A stretch of 64,000 nt of DNA from positions 3,811,214 through 3,875,213 of the forward strand of contig NC_066335.1 in assembly GCF_022539315.1 (NCBI RefSeq). Direction: 5' to 3'. This stretch comes from Serinus canaria. Lineage: Eukaryota > Chordata > Aves > Passeriformes > Fringillidae. The notes beneath the pieces were generated by a model. It did no database searches and was not told the origin of the DNA. It saw only the letters and a list, made by a program, of their open reading frames with translations. Below, one piece after another: positions 23,665-34,944 of this stretch (positions are counted from its first letter, which is position 1; each line of letters opens with the position of its first letter). A program made the position numbers and the translations under genes.

Positions 23665-23840
23665 GGAAAGAAAAAGATTACTTTGAAAAAGATTATTTAT
23701 TTTGAAGAAGATTATTTATTTTCCAGGGAAAGAGCTGGAAAAAGATTATTTGGAAAAAGATTATTTATTTGGAAAAAAAATTATTTATTTTGAAAAACAT
23801 CATTTATTTTCCAGAGAAAGAGCTGGGAAAAGATTATTTT
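23665..23840. repeat. Degenerate AT-rich repeat, AAAAAGATTATTTATTT
   Basis: About eight irregular copies of GAAAAAGATTATTTATTTTG, with a CCAGGGAAAGAGCTGG segment appearing twice. Confidence 0.85.
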
Positions 23841-25611
23841 TTGGCCTCTAAAATCCAAATCAAACCAGAAGAGGAGGGAAGGTACAGCCTTAAACTGTGG
23901 CAGCTTTAAAGCTCTGCTGGTGGGACCAAGGCACATCCTGGGGAGGCACTGATCTTATGTAATGGCAGATGTAATGTGCCAGCACTGACGTAAACTGGGA
24001 GCTGGGACATTTTTAGTTTTCACTCCTGAGTCTCCAGTGCTCTGCCAGCACTCTCTGTGCTGCTTGGCTTCTGTTCTCAGCCACTCAAGGTGATTCAGGC
24101 TTGTCCTGCATTCCTTCTGGAAGGGAATAATGCCTGGCCTTCAGAGCTCAGCCAAGAGAGAAACAGAAACTCCTGCTGCTCTCTTCCCACCAGCAGAGCT
24201 GTGCTGAGCTGCACCATCTCCAGCAGCTGGGTCTTGTTTCAGCCCTGGATTCCTTTAGAACAAAACCTGGAATATTTTATGGCTAAGGATGGTGTACTAC
24301 TGCAGTAGTATATGCTGTTCATAAGGCTGGAATGATTTATAATTGTAAAATAAAATTATGATTTGTAATTTATAAGTCTTGTATATGAAATTAAACCTAT
24401 GTTAGCAGACAGCTCTGAGCCTTTGCAGCACATCCCTGCTGGAATGGGGACTTTCCCCCACAGTGGATTTTCTAATCACTATTTTCACTGCCATTTCCCC
24501 AATCAGTGAAGATGGGAAGCAGCCAGAGGACAGATAAGGCTCTCTGAATTTTCCTTTTCTGCTGTAGAAGAAAGGGCAGAGTCCCTCAGTCTTGGCAAAC
24601 CTCCCCAGGAGCTCAGTCTGCTCCTGCAGTGCTGAACAAAACCTTTCCATGTTCACAGGGCTGGGACCATCAAACACCAGCTCCCCTCTGCTCTGCCTCC
24701 CTGCCCTGAGCCCATCACTGATGTGCTGAGCTGGGGCTCACTGGGAGCTGAATCACAGCCCTGAGCTGTCAGAGCTGGGCTGCAGCTGAGGGGTTTGTGC
24801 TTGTGAGGAGCACTCAGGAGCAGCAGAGGTGTCAGAGCAGGCACAGAGTGGGGCTGACTCACTGCAGGTCAGCTCCTGCACTCTCCCTGGCTCTCCAGTG
24901 CTCACTCTGGATCAGTAATTAGGGACTGATGGAAGAAATGGGCTCCTTTTCTCTTTGCACAAAAGGCTCCATCCTTCTTGTGCAGTTTTTTCCCTATCTC
25001 TTGGGTAGGGTGTCTCCAATTCATCTCTGAGCCCTGAGTTAATATTCTGGGCTGAAAGCTCTCATCTCTCCTCTCACCTCACAGGCATATTGAAGAATGG
25101 GCCTGGATCTAGAATCTCACAGAGATTAATCCTCCACCCTGAGAGCTGCTGCTGGGTCAGGTACTTCTGTCTAACACTGATCAGACTTGGATTAGGAAAG
25201 CAATAACAAAATCCTGCCTTTCCCTGCAGCTTTGGTGAAACGAGGCTGCTGTGTTAGAGATAACTCTGATTTGGGCTGAGTTACTGGGGCAGGGTACTGA
25301 CAAGCTGCTCCTCATCCATATCTACACTAAACTCATTAATTCAAATCCCAACAAACAGGAAGACACAGAGAAGCTTTTCCTCATGCACTACAGCGAGTTC
25401 CAAGCTGCCAGCCAGTATTTCTATTTTCCTTTGCTTGCTGGGTCAATTCCCTGCTCCAAGCACTGGGTACAGCTCTGAACGCCTGGCACAGCGTTCCCAG
25501 CACTCCTGAGCCTCAGGAGCTGAGCTTTGTCAGGAATTCTCCGTGGCCAGAGCCACATCTAGCCCTGCAGGCACAGGCTGGTACTGTAAAATCAGAGTGC
25601 CCCCGAGGAAG
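23841..25611. other. Unique intergenic sequence, no gene recognised
   Basis: Mixed sequence. No exon or repeat stands out on either strand. Confidence 0.5.
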
Positions 25612-25985
25612 GAAGTGATTGGCATCTGACTGCAAGGCTTTGGAATGCTGAACAATCCTTTATTAAAAGTATAATATTACATTATATTAAAACTAATTCT
25701 ATTACATTATACTATATCTATACTACAAAGAATCCTAAAGGATACTCGCTTCTAACCACTGAGAAACTCGTGACTGCCAGCAGGCAGGACACAGCTTGGA
25801 CCTGGCCGGCTAATTAACATAAACAATTAACATAAACAATTAACATCATTCCTCCGGAATCCAATCAAGCAATTCCTCCAGGTAAATACTCTTCCAGCAC
25901 ATTCCACACGAGTACAAACACAGGAGCAGCAAATGAGATATGAATTGTTTTGATCATTCTCTGCCTCTCCCAGCTGCTCTCTGTT
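25612..25985 (+). mobile_element. LTR-like repeat related to the second family (copy E)
   Basis: It has the same layout as copy A: AATCCTTTATTAAAAG near the start, an AT-rich segment, ACTCGTGACTG, the AACAATTAACAT region, CACATTCCACACGAGTACAA, then GGAGCAGCAAATGAGATA and TCTCTGCCTCTCCCAGCTGC. It has diverged from the others. A 13-bp unit, ATTAACATAAACA, is repeated 2-3 times at 25812-25848. Confidence 0.55.
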
Positions 25986-26441
25986 CCGAGGGGATGTGAA
26001 TCCATCCCACAGGGTGGGAGCAGAGCATGGCACCAGCCCTGCCTGCATGGGGGTGAGAAATCCCTGCTGCTGCTGGGCTGGGAGCATCAAGAGCTGCTCC
26101 CCTGCCGGAGAAAGTCGCTGCTTGTCACACGATGCCACCTTCTGTGCACGGCAGAGCGGCACAGCCACTGCTCTCAGAGGTTCCCAGTTGTTCCCAGTTC
26201 CGCAGGACCTATGGAGTGAGTGGCCACTCACCCAGCTGGCAGTGCCCCCTCCCAGTGCCCCCTCCCAGCGCCTCCTGCCCCTCCTGGGCTCCCACAGGGA
26301 CTCAGAACAGGTGATTTTACTAAAAAAATCAATATATGCATGACACCCTCAAACCCAAGTGGGGCTGGGGTCGGAGGGGAGCCCCTGCCGAGGGGGTTTG
26401 TGCCATGCTGGGAAGCTTGGGGGTCAAACCCCAGTGTTCTG

Positions 26442-26604
26442 TCATTCCTGATGCTTCAGACAGGCACTGGAGGTTCGGAGAGCGAGGCTGCTGGGGTTGT
26501 ACTCGATGTCCTCCTCAGAGTCTTTCTGTCCCTGCACGGGAGGAGAGCATCGTGTCCCGGCGCTGCATTTCCTGCAGGAGAACATGCTCTGCTCGTTCTG
26601 TTCG
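26442..26604 (-). other. Coding-like stretch on the minus strand with a possible splice acceptor
   Basis: Read on the minus strand, a polypyrimidine-rich TTTCTGCAG precedes 26604. An open frame of 53-54 codons follows and ends at TGA (26442-26444). The frame has mostly C or G in third positions and a protein-like composition: a CRKC motif, an acidic SEEDIEYNPSS segment and a short tail. The frame opens upstream to a stop at 26634-26636. I cannot assign a family and no partner exon is seen. It could be a terminal exon, a broken gene remnant or chance. Confidence 0.2.
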
Positions 26605-26833
26605 CTGCAGAAACCGCAGGGGCGAGCAGAGACTCAGAAACCGCTGCAGGACCCCAAGCACCGCTCGCTGCCCGCTGACTGCTTTTCCCGGGGATTCACG
26701 GAGCTTTTCCCGGGAATTCACGGAGCTTTCCCCGTGCCTCTGGCGGTGCTGCCGGCAGGGAACCGGCCCGTGTCCCCCCAGCCCCCCCGGCCGGGCCGGG
26801 GCTCTGCCAGCCCCGCTCGGGCCGTCCCGGGGT

Positions 26834-27109
26834 GCGGAGCATCCTCTGCCGCCCGGGCTGCCCCGGCTCCTCCCGGTGAGCGGAGCATCCTCTGCCGCCC
26901 GGGCTGCCCCGGCTCCTCCCGGTGAGCGGAGCATCCTCTGCCGCCCGGGCTGCCCCGGCTCCTCCCGGTGAGCGGAGCATCCTCTGCCGGCCCGGCTGCC
27001 CCGGCTCCTCCCGGTGAGCGGAGCATCCTCTGCCGCCCGGGCTGCCCCGGCTCCTCCCGGTGAGCGGAGCATCCTCTGCCGGCCCGGCTGCCCCGGCTGC
27101 CCCTGCCCA
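26834..27109. repeat. 46-bp CpG-rich minisatellite, 6 copies
   Basis: Units start at 26834, 26880, 26926, 26972, 27018 and 27064, each beginning GCGGAGCATCCTCTGCCG and ending CTCCTCCCGGTGA. The surrounding 26.5-27.2 kb is CpG-rich overall. Frames on the minus strand (331, 267 and 236 codons) pass through it and are repeat by-products. Confidence 0.95.
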
Positions 27110-27295
27110 TGCCAAGCTCCTGGTGGCACCTGGCCTTGGACACCGGCAGCAGCGGCTCCTCCCGGCCTCGGGGCAGCAGCAGGTCCTGAAATAAAGCGGT
27201 TTGGGGCTCTTTGTACACAGAACATCCAGCTGGAGACTCAGACCTCCGAAAGCAGCTGGAGGATGAGGGGGAATGGCCCTTATTAGATTTAGATG

Positions 27296-27530
27296 AGATT
27301 TTAGGGAAGGAATTCCTCCCTGTGAGCGTGGGGAGGGGCTGGGATGGAATTCCAGAGGAGCTGTGGCTGCCCCTGGATCCCTGGAAGGGCCCAAGGCCAG
27401 CTTGGACAGGGCTTGGAGCACTGTGGGACAGTGGGAGGTGTCCCTGCCCATGGCAGGGTGGCACTGGAGGGGATTTAAAATCCCTCTCAACCCAAACATT
27501 CCCTGACTCTATCCTATTCTCCTCTATTCC
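27296..27530 (+). mobile_element. CR1 LINE 3' fragment
   Basis: Begins within TTAGGGAAGGAATTCCTCCC and runs through CCCTGGATCCCTGG, GGAGGTGTCCCTGCCCATGG and CCTCTCAACCCAAACATTCC. This is the standard CR1 3' end order on the + strand. Confidence 0.88.
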
Positions 27531-27726
27531 CTGATTCCTGATTCTATTCTCCTCCCTACATCCTTCGATTCTGTTATTTAGTGAGTCCTTTGTTAAACTC
27601 AGTTCATTAATTCTCACTCTCGGGGCTCTGGGATCTGCACTGCCCTCAGCTCTGCTCTCCCTGGCCCCACAGCCGAGATCTCCCTGCCTGCTGCAGCTGA
27701 CAAAGCTCTGCAAGCAGGGAGCACCA

Positions 27727-28592
27727 GCATCGCCCAGTACTGCCCAGTATCACCCAGTATCATTACCCACTACTGCCCAGTATCGCCCAGTAACTGCCCA
27801 GTATCACCCAGTATCATCACCCAGTATTGCCCAGCATCGCCCAGTACTGCCCAGTATCACCCAGTATCATCACCCACTACTGCCCAGTATCGCCCAGTAC
27901 TGCCCAGTATCAGCCATTATCACCACCCAGTATTGCCCAGCATTGCCCATTACTGCCCAGTATCACCCAGTATCATTGCCCAGTAACTGCCCAGTATCAG
28001 CCAGTATCACCACCCAGTATCACCCAGTATCACCACCTACTGGCCAGTATCACCTGGTATCACCCAGTATCACCCAATATCACCCAGTATCACCTGGTAT
28101 CCACCAGTATCATCACCCAGTATCACCCAGTACTGCCCAATATCACCCAGTATTGCCCAGTATCACTCAGCAGAATCACCCAATACTGCCCAGTATCACC
28201 CAATATCATCACCCAGTATTGCCCAGTATCACCCATTTCTGCCCAGTATCACTGGTATCACCCAATATCATCACCCATTAACACCCAGTACTGCCCAGTA
28301 TCAGCCAGTACTGCCCAGTATCAGCCAGTATCCTCATCCAGTATCACCACCCAGTACTGCCCAGTATGACCCAGTATTGCCCAATATCATCATCCAGTAT
28401 CCCCCAGTATCACTGGGTATCACCCAATATTACCCGACATCATCACCCAGTATCAACCAATATCACCCAGTATCACCCAGTATCACCCAGTATCACCCAG
28501 AATCACCAGGTATCACTCAACATCATCACCTAGTATCACCAGGTATCACCCAGAACCACCCAATATCACCCAGTACCACCCACTGTCACCCA
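27727..28592. repeat. Short-unit minisatellite, CAGTATCACC (10-11 bp), about 865 bp
   Basis: The basic unit CCAGTATCAC varies to CCAGTACTGC, CCAGTATCAT and CCAATATCAC. The 5' half favours TACTGCC variants and the 3' half TATCACC variants. Frames read PVSPSITQYH-type peptides and are not genes. Confidence 0.96.
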
Positions 28593-28939
28593 AACTTGGA
28601 TTTTTGGAATGGAGAAGTTCCCAGGAGAATCCAGCCTCTGCAGAATCAAACCTGAATGTGCCTGTACAATCAATTTCCTTTCAGATTTAAAGCTTTTCCC
28701 AAGCCAGAGAGAACTGATTTATGGAGGACACTGAGAGCTCTCAAATATCTTATCAGCAGCTCTGCAAGCAGCAGCATCCTGGAAAAGAGATTATTGTGTT
28801 GCTTTTGTTTCTCTGTTGTGCTTCTCTGTATTGGGAATATGTCTCTTTCCTCTTTCTCAATGGGACAAAAGGGAAATAAAGTTAAATGAAAAAAAAACTA
28901 GGAAGATAAAACTCATAAAAAGAGCCAGCATTGGATGAA

Positions 28940-29230
28940 TGGAGAAATTCTTAGGGCTCTGAATGTATCATTGATGTGCTCATTTACTCCTATGCAAATG
29001 CAGCTGAGTCATAAAAGCAGACAGACTTTATTTTTTTTTAATTCTAAAAAGTGCTTCTGCTTTTTTTGGAGCATTTCTTATAAAGATCTCTAAGCTGCTT
29101 ATGCAAATAAATCAAACCCTGACAGCAAATAGAGAATTTGTGTTTAGAGAGGATGCAAAGAAGATGCTGCCCTTAAGTTGTAAATTAATACTTCTGAAGA
29201 ATTGCACAGAACCACTCTTTATTTGCAGCA
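28940..29230. promoter_or_regulatory. Candidate conserved enhancer with two POU octamers
   Basis: ATGCAAAT occurs at 28992-28999 and again at 29101-29108. CAGCTG (an E-box) and TGAGTCAT (AP-1-like) overlap at 29001-29012. The surrounding AT-rich sequence is complex and not repetitive, unlike its flanks. Function is inferred from motif content only. Confidence 0.3.
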
Positions 29231-29614
29231 AAATCGAGCCCATCTGGGGTTTGTAGCTCCATCCTAAGTGGAGATCAGTCTGAGACACAAAATCTGTTTT
29301 TTGAGTGGTTTTTTGTCTGTGATTAGATCTAGAAATTGCTTGAGCTCATCAGCTCTAAGATCTGGGTTTTATTTTGCTTTTTAATAGCATTGATTTGTTA
29401 CTGAAGCAATAATGAAATGTGACAGCTGAGATAAGGAAGCAGCAAATCCTGGGAGAACACTCAGGTCCTTCCCTGCTTCACTCTGTCCAGTGGAATCCTA
29501 AATTCCCATCCCAGCCCAAAACTCGGTGACTTTTGGTGAGAAGCAACCCCTAAACCAAGGCTGAACAATCATTTTTTGGTACAAAACACATCTGAATTCC
29601 TTAGGAAAAACATT

Positions 29615-29700
29615 TACTCCTGCAGGGGCTGGAGAGGGACTTTGGGGTGCGTGGCAGGGTGGCACTGGATGATCTTTAAGGTCCTTCCATGATCCCAAAC
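29615..29700 (+). mobile_element. CR1 LINE 3' tail
   Basis: GGCAGGGTGGCACTGGATGA, then TCTTTAAGGTCCTTCCATGA. A short CR1 closing segment. Confidence 0.7.
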
Positions 29701-30849
29701 ACATTTCCAGTTTAAATGTGGGATTTTGGCTCTCTGCACTCCTGACTGCCAAAATCAGAGGCTTCATTGTATAGCAACACTTTTCACATAAACCTCCCAG
29801 GAGCACAGGAGAAAAAAAAATAAAATAAAAAATTACTGCTTTTTAAAAAAGGGACTCATTAATTGCCATCTGCTGAGGACACATCCCAAGAATTATTGAG
29901 AGCTCATTTCCAGCCTTGGAAATGTTGATTAAATCTGACCACACCACCCCCCTGCTGAGGACACTTTCGGGAACAAGGCATTAAAGATGTAAGAGCTGCA
30001 TTAAATATAAAATAATCAATATCCAGGACCCAGCTGTGATGGATGGACACACAGAGGGCTCCTCCTAACAGGCACTTTGGAATTAGCCAGGGGTTATTAA
30101 TGAAAATCCTGCCAGAACTTCCTCCTTTTAATCTTCCCCATGATCTGGGAAGGGAGGGAGGGAGGGAGGAGCAGAATTACTGGCACAGAAAGGAAAATGT
30201 GAATTCAGAGCCTGGAATTCCCGTGGCACCCCTGGGTTTAGGGCAGTTGTGTAACCCTGGCTCTGGCTGAGGGTTCAGAGGTGCAGGAATAAGGGGGGAA
30301 CTGGGAAAACTCCACCTGAATTCACACTGGTGTAAATAAGCAGAGTTTCTGCCTAAGATTCCAAAAATCTCACTGAATTTTTACCTTATTAGCCCAAACA
30401 TCACTCTTGATCATCTCAGCTCCTCAAGTGTCGGCAAAACACCTTTGTGCTCTTAGTGCTAGACCCAAATCCCCTCCAGCTCTCCCTGCTGTGCAGTAAT
30501 TAGCAATTCCCTCCTCTTGTCCTTCAGCCTTCAGCCTTTTTTTCCCAGTGGAATTCCTCCCACAGGTGGGTGAGAAATCACAAGAGCAGAGTTTATTCTT
30601 CCATCAGGACACGAGCTGAGCCCTGCCCCGTGGCTCTGATTACAAACCCACTTTAATTACCAAGGTAAATGGGAACAGTAGAACAGAAGAAGCTCCACGG
30701 AACCTCAGCACTAAAATTCAGGATTTTATCAGCAAAACCTTCCTACAGAGCATTTATTTCCCCAGGAATCACTGAGGCAGAGAGCACAGGGGGCCCAGGC
30801 ACATTCTCAGTGTCATAAACCTCATCTTGCCCCGGGGACACTTGTGGCA

Positions 30850-31240
30850 TATTCGGGGTCCCCCATGGCAGGAAGGAAAGGATGACTCTGACTCCGTGTT
30901 CTCAGAAGGCTGATTTATTATTTTATGATATTATATTGAAGAATGCTAAACTAAACTATGCTAAAGAACACAGAAAGGATACAGACAAAAGGCTAAAAAG
31001 ATACTAATGAAAACTCCTGACTCTCCAGAGTCCCAACACAGCCTGGCTGTGATTGGTCATTAAGTCAAAACAATTCACATGTTGGGTAAACAATGTCCAA
31101 CCACATTCCAAAGCAGAAAAACACAGGAGAAGCAATCAGATAATTATTGTTTTCCTTTTTCTCTGAGGCTTCTCAGCTTCCCAGGAGAGAAATCCTGGGC
31201 AAAGAGGATTTTTCAGAAAATATGATGGTGACAGACACTG
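30850..31240 (+). mobile_element. LTR-like repeat, second family (copy B)
   Basis: Shows TTCTCAGAAGGCTGATTTAT, TTGAAGAATGCTAAACTAAA, CACAGAAAGGATACAGACAA, GACTCTCCAGAGTCCCAACA, CTGTGATTGGTCATTAAGTC and CTGAGGCTTCTCAGCTTCCC. It matches copy A (13510) and copy D (33045) in the same order. Solo-LTR-like, with no viral genes. Confidence 0.75.
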
Positions 31241-32092
31241 CTGCTGCTGTTCCAAACCCAGCAGAATTCTCTGCTTCCTTCGCTTCTGCACAGCTCCAAA
31301 CCATCCACGGAGCTGCTCTGTGGGATTATCTGCACAGAAGAAAATATTAGCTAATATTAGCTAATGTGTGGTTTTTTACATGGTTGGAAACAAAGTGCCA
31401 AACCCAAGCCTGTGACCTTTTAGTTCTCTAGAAATCATGAGCTGGAGGAAAGAAAAGAGGGAAGGGGAAGGGGAAGTGAAGATGTGATTGAGATCTTTGT
31501 CTCCAAACATTTTGTAATAAAAGCTGGGAGTACTAAAAGTCCACATCTGCTCAGTTTGTTCATTCTTTTATTTCCTAGAAATAAAAGAACACAACTTCCA
31601 GCCCAAGAGTTTTGATGCTGAGATTTTACCCAAGGCCAGTGACTTGCAAAACCTTCCATCAAACCCTGAGCAGCCTCCCAGACAGAGGAACTGCAGCACA
31701 GCCCTTGCTGACCTGTTTGTGGGATGCTTGGAAGGAAGGTGAAACAATTCTGCTGTAGGGAAGGATCTTGGCATCACTGCTTCAAACACAGCAGTCAGGG
31801 GGAACTCATGCACAGCCCTCCCCAGCACTGCTGAGACCAAGGCTGGGAGTGTGAGGTGTGGAAGGAAGGCAGAGTGACTCCTTTCAGTGAGGCTGTGCTG
31901 ATGTCCACCCCCTGAAGGAGTCCCTGATCCAGGGAACAGAGCCTGGCTCAGGCAGCAGCCCAAGGGCTCCTCTGCTGCTGCTCTGGAGGCTCCTCCCCAG
32001 TGCATGGGGCAGCAGCACACAGAGAAAATGCACTGGGATCTCTGCATGCTCCACCTCCTGAGGGGGCCTTTCCCATCATGTTTCCCTGTGCC
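31241..32092. other. Unique sequence, nothing recognised
   Basis: A 159-codon minus frame (31568-32047) shows no domain, repeat or splice context. I do not call a gene. Confidence 0.45.
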
Positions 32093-32700
32093 ATTCAGAT
32101 TTTCTGAAAAATCCCTTGGCCCAGGATTTCTCTCCTGGGCAGCTGAGAAGCCTCAGAGAAAGGAAAACAATTCTTCTCTCATGTGCTTCTCCTGTGCTGT
32201 GCCCATGTGGAATGTGTTTAAAAATGAAAACAATTCTTCTCTCATTTGCTTCTCCTGTGCTGTGCCCATGTGGAATGTGTTTAAAAATGAAAACAATTCT
32301 TCTCTCATGTGCTTCTCCTGTGCTGTGCCCATGTGGAATGTGTTTGGGGATTGTTCACCCACAGGGGATTGTTCCATTGCATTCTGCTGGGAGCTGTTTT
32401 CACTCTTTGGCCAATCAGGGCTGAGCTGGGTCAGACTCTGGAGAGAGTCAGGAGTTTTCATTTTTATTTTTTTAGCACTCTCTAAGTATCCTTTCTGTAC
32501 TCTTTAGTATAGTTTACTAAACTATACTAAACATACTAAATATAATAAATTATAAAAAACTATAGTATAGTATATATACAGTATAAAAAACTATAGTAAA
32601 TATACTAATAATACTAGTATTCTTTAATATAATCTAGTATCATAAAGTTCATCATAAATCAGCCTTCTGAGAACCTGGAATCAGATTCATCCTTCATTTG
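32093..32700 (-). mobile_element. LTR-like repeat, second family (copy C, minus orientation)
   Basis: The reverse complement of the pattern in copies B and D. It contains three 63-bp direct repeats starting at 32171, 32234 and 32297 (TTCTTCTCTCATGTGCTTCT core). The segment 32505-32660 is almost pure AT with ACTATA/TAGTAT motifs. It faces copy D across a spacer of about 345 bp. Confidence 0.78.
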
Positions 32701-33044
32701 GGGGCAACCCAAATACAATATTTCCCTTCAGGAATATTGCTTTGGGACTTCACTTTTCCTCCTGTACGTGCAGGTGGTCTCTCCCTGAAGGAAGCTCAGG
32801 CATTTATCTCGCTGGCAGGGCAGCAGGACGTGCTCTGCAGTGCTGCACACGAGCTGGGCCACCTTCAAACACTGCCCAGCCTTGCTGCTGAAGCAAAAGC
32901 TGATTTGTGTCATGGGTGCTTTGATCTGCACAGCCAGAGCTGCCTGAACAAAGGGAAATCCCCAGCTGGGGAAAGTGCTGGCTGAACAGCAGGTTCTGTC
33001 TCTCCTTAGAAAGAAGCAGAGGGAGCAGTGTTGGATTTGTGGGG
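32701..33044. other. Spacer between inverted LTR copies
   Basis: About 345 bp of unique sequence between copies C and D. No viral or host gene is recognised in it. Confidence 0.5.
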
Positions 33045-33835
33045 TGGCCAGACCAAGGAGGGAATGCTGAATCTGACTCCAGGTTCTCAGAAGGCAAATT
33101 TATTACTTTATGCTACCATATTAAAGAATGCTGTACTAAACTGTACTAAAGAACACAGAAAGGACACAGGCAGAAGGCTAAAAAGATAACAATGAAAACT
33201 CCTGACTCTCTCCAGAGTCTGACCCAGCTCAGCCCTGATTGGCCAAAGAGTGAAAACAGCTCCCAGCAGAATGCAATGGAACAATCCCTGTGGGTGAACA
33301 ATCCCCAAACACATTCCACATGGGCACAGCACAGGAGAAGCACATGAGAGAAGAATTGTTTTCATTTTTAAACACATTCCACATGGGCACAGCACAGGAG
33401 AAGCAAATGAGAGAAGAATTGTTTTCATTTTTAAACACATTCCACATGGGCACAGCACAGGAAAAGCAAATGGAGAAGAATTGTTTTCATTTTTAAACAC
33501 ATTCCACATGGGCACAGCACAGGAGAAGCAAATGGAGAAGAATTGTTTTCATTTTTAAACACATTCCACATGGGCACCAAGCACAGGAGAAGAAGAACAA
33601 ATGACAGAGGGAGAAGAGGAATTGTTTTCATTTTTAAACACATTCCACATGGGCACAGCACAGGAGAAGCACATGAGAGAAGAATTGTTTTCATTTTTAA
33701 ACACATTCCACATGGGCACAGCACGGGAAAAGCAAATGAGAGAAGAATTGTTTTCCTTTCTCTGAGGCTTCTCAGCTTCCCAGGAGAAAATCCTGGGTGA
33801 GGGGATTTTTCCAGAGAATGTGAATGCCACAGAGG
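33045..33835 (+). mobile_element. LTR-like repeat, second family (copy D) with seven 63-bp units
   Basis: Same order as copy B: TTCTCAGAAGGCAAATTTAT, TTAAAGAATGCTGTACTAAA, GACTCTCTCCAGAGTCTGAC, CCCTGATTGGCCAAAGAGTG, then an array, then CTGAGGCTTCTCAGCTTCCC. The array has seven units (starts 33311, 33374, 33437, 33499, 33561, 33640, 33703) built on ACATTCCACATGGGCACAGC. The fifth unit carries a 16-17 bp insertion. Confidence 0.8.
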
Positions 33836-34944
33836 AGGGGCAGGGAAGCCAAGCTTCGAAATTTTAATAAAATAGAAAGTGATGAAAATGGAAACAAGAA
33901 CTGACAGCTCCTCTGACTGCAGGGTACATCAGGGCAGAAACTCCCCAGCTGCCCCAGGGCTGCTGCAGTCCCCATTCCTGTACCATGGAGAGGAGGCAGC
34001 TTTCAGCAGTCTGGAGGCTCTGAAAACATTTGCACAGAATCACAAAACAGCAAGATGACATTGCAGGGAATATTTCTCCAGAGAAAAAGCCATGCACCTT
34101 TCTGACTAATCATTGCCCTGCTCAGCTCTGTGTTACCCAATTTAACAGGGCCAAAATTCTCCTGAATCAACAGCTCCGCTCTAGGAATGTGCCCCCTGTT
34201 GACAGAGGGACAAAACTCTCCTTTGTCTCCTTAAAAAGGAAAAAAGACCAGAAGTTTCTTCCCTCAATTAGCAAAAATGGCACTTCATAGGACCAGGGGG
34301 ACTTCACCTCAAACTTAAGGATGGCCAATTGGACAGGAGCCAAAAGTCCCCCCTGAGCAATTCACTAGAAAAAGAAGAGAATAAAGAAACTGATGGCTTT
34401 TGTGAGGTGTTTACCAGAGACAAGGACCTCTTGCACCTGGCTGGGTTTTTCTCTGTAAAGAGTTTTGTTATTTTGCCTTTTATTAAAGCTTTTGTTTCCA
34501 GCACTAGCACAGAAGCCATCCTGCTGATTTTCTGCCTTCTGAGGTAGCTGAGCTGTCTTGGGTGTGAAACAGATCTCCAAGAGCTCGTGAGGCCTGGCTG
34601 GAGGAGACCCCACATCACCGTGCCCCACTAGGGCTGGGGGAATGCAGGGCTGATGGGGATCCAGGGAATTCCGTGGCACCATGGCAGAATTCCCTGCCAG
34701 GTCCTGCTGATAAAGGGAATTAAAACCCTCTGGAGCTCTCCAAGGAGCCTGTGCCTGTCTCTTGTTGGAACGCAGAGGTCACTGGAACTGGGAGGTTTTG
34801 GACATTGTGAACCCAGCTGAGTGAGCTGTGGGGGAGTCCCCACCCCTGGAAGTGTCCAAAGGCAGGGGGGCACCTGGAGATTTGGGGATGGGCTGGGTTG
34901 GGCACGCTGGGACTGACTGGGGTTGGCTTTGGTGGGTTTTTTCC
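33836..34944. other. Unique intergenic sequence, nothing recognised
   Basis: No credible exon or repeat on either strand. Confidence 0.5.

Larger units (their letters stand above)
28593..30849. other. Unique, AT-richer intergenic sequence
   Basis: No gene recognised. It contains a candidate regulatory block at 28940-29230, a CR1 tail at 29615-29700 and a GGGA microsatellite at about 30148-30172. Confidence 0.5.

Noticed and set aside
32093..33835. Possible full endogenous retrovirus with two LTRs
   Set aside because: The LTRs face each other rather than lying in the same direction, and the 345-bp spacer has no viral coding sequence.
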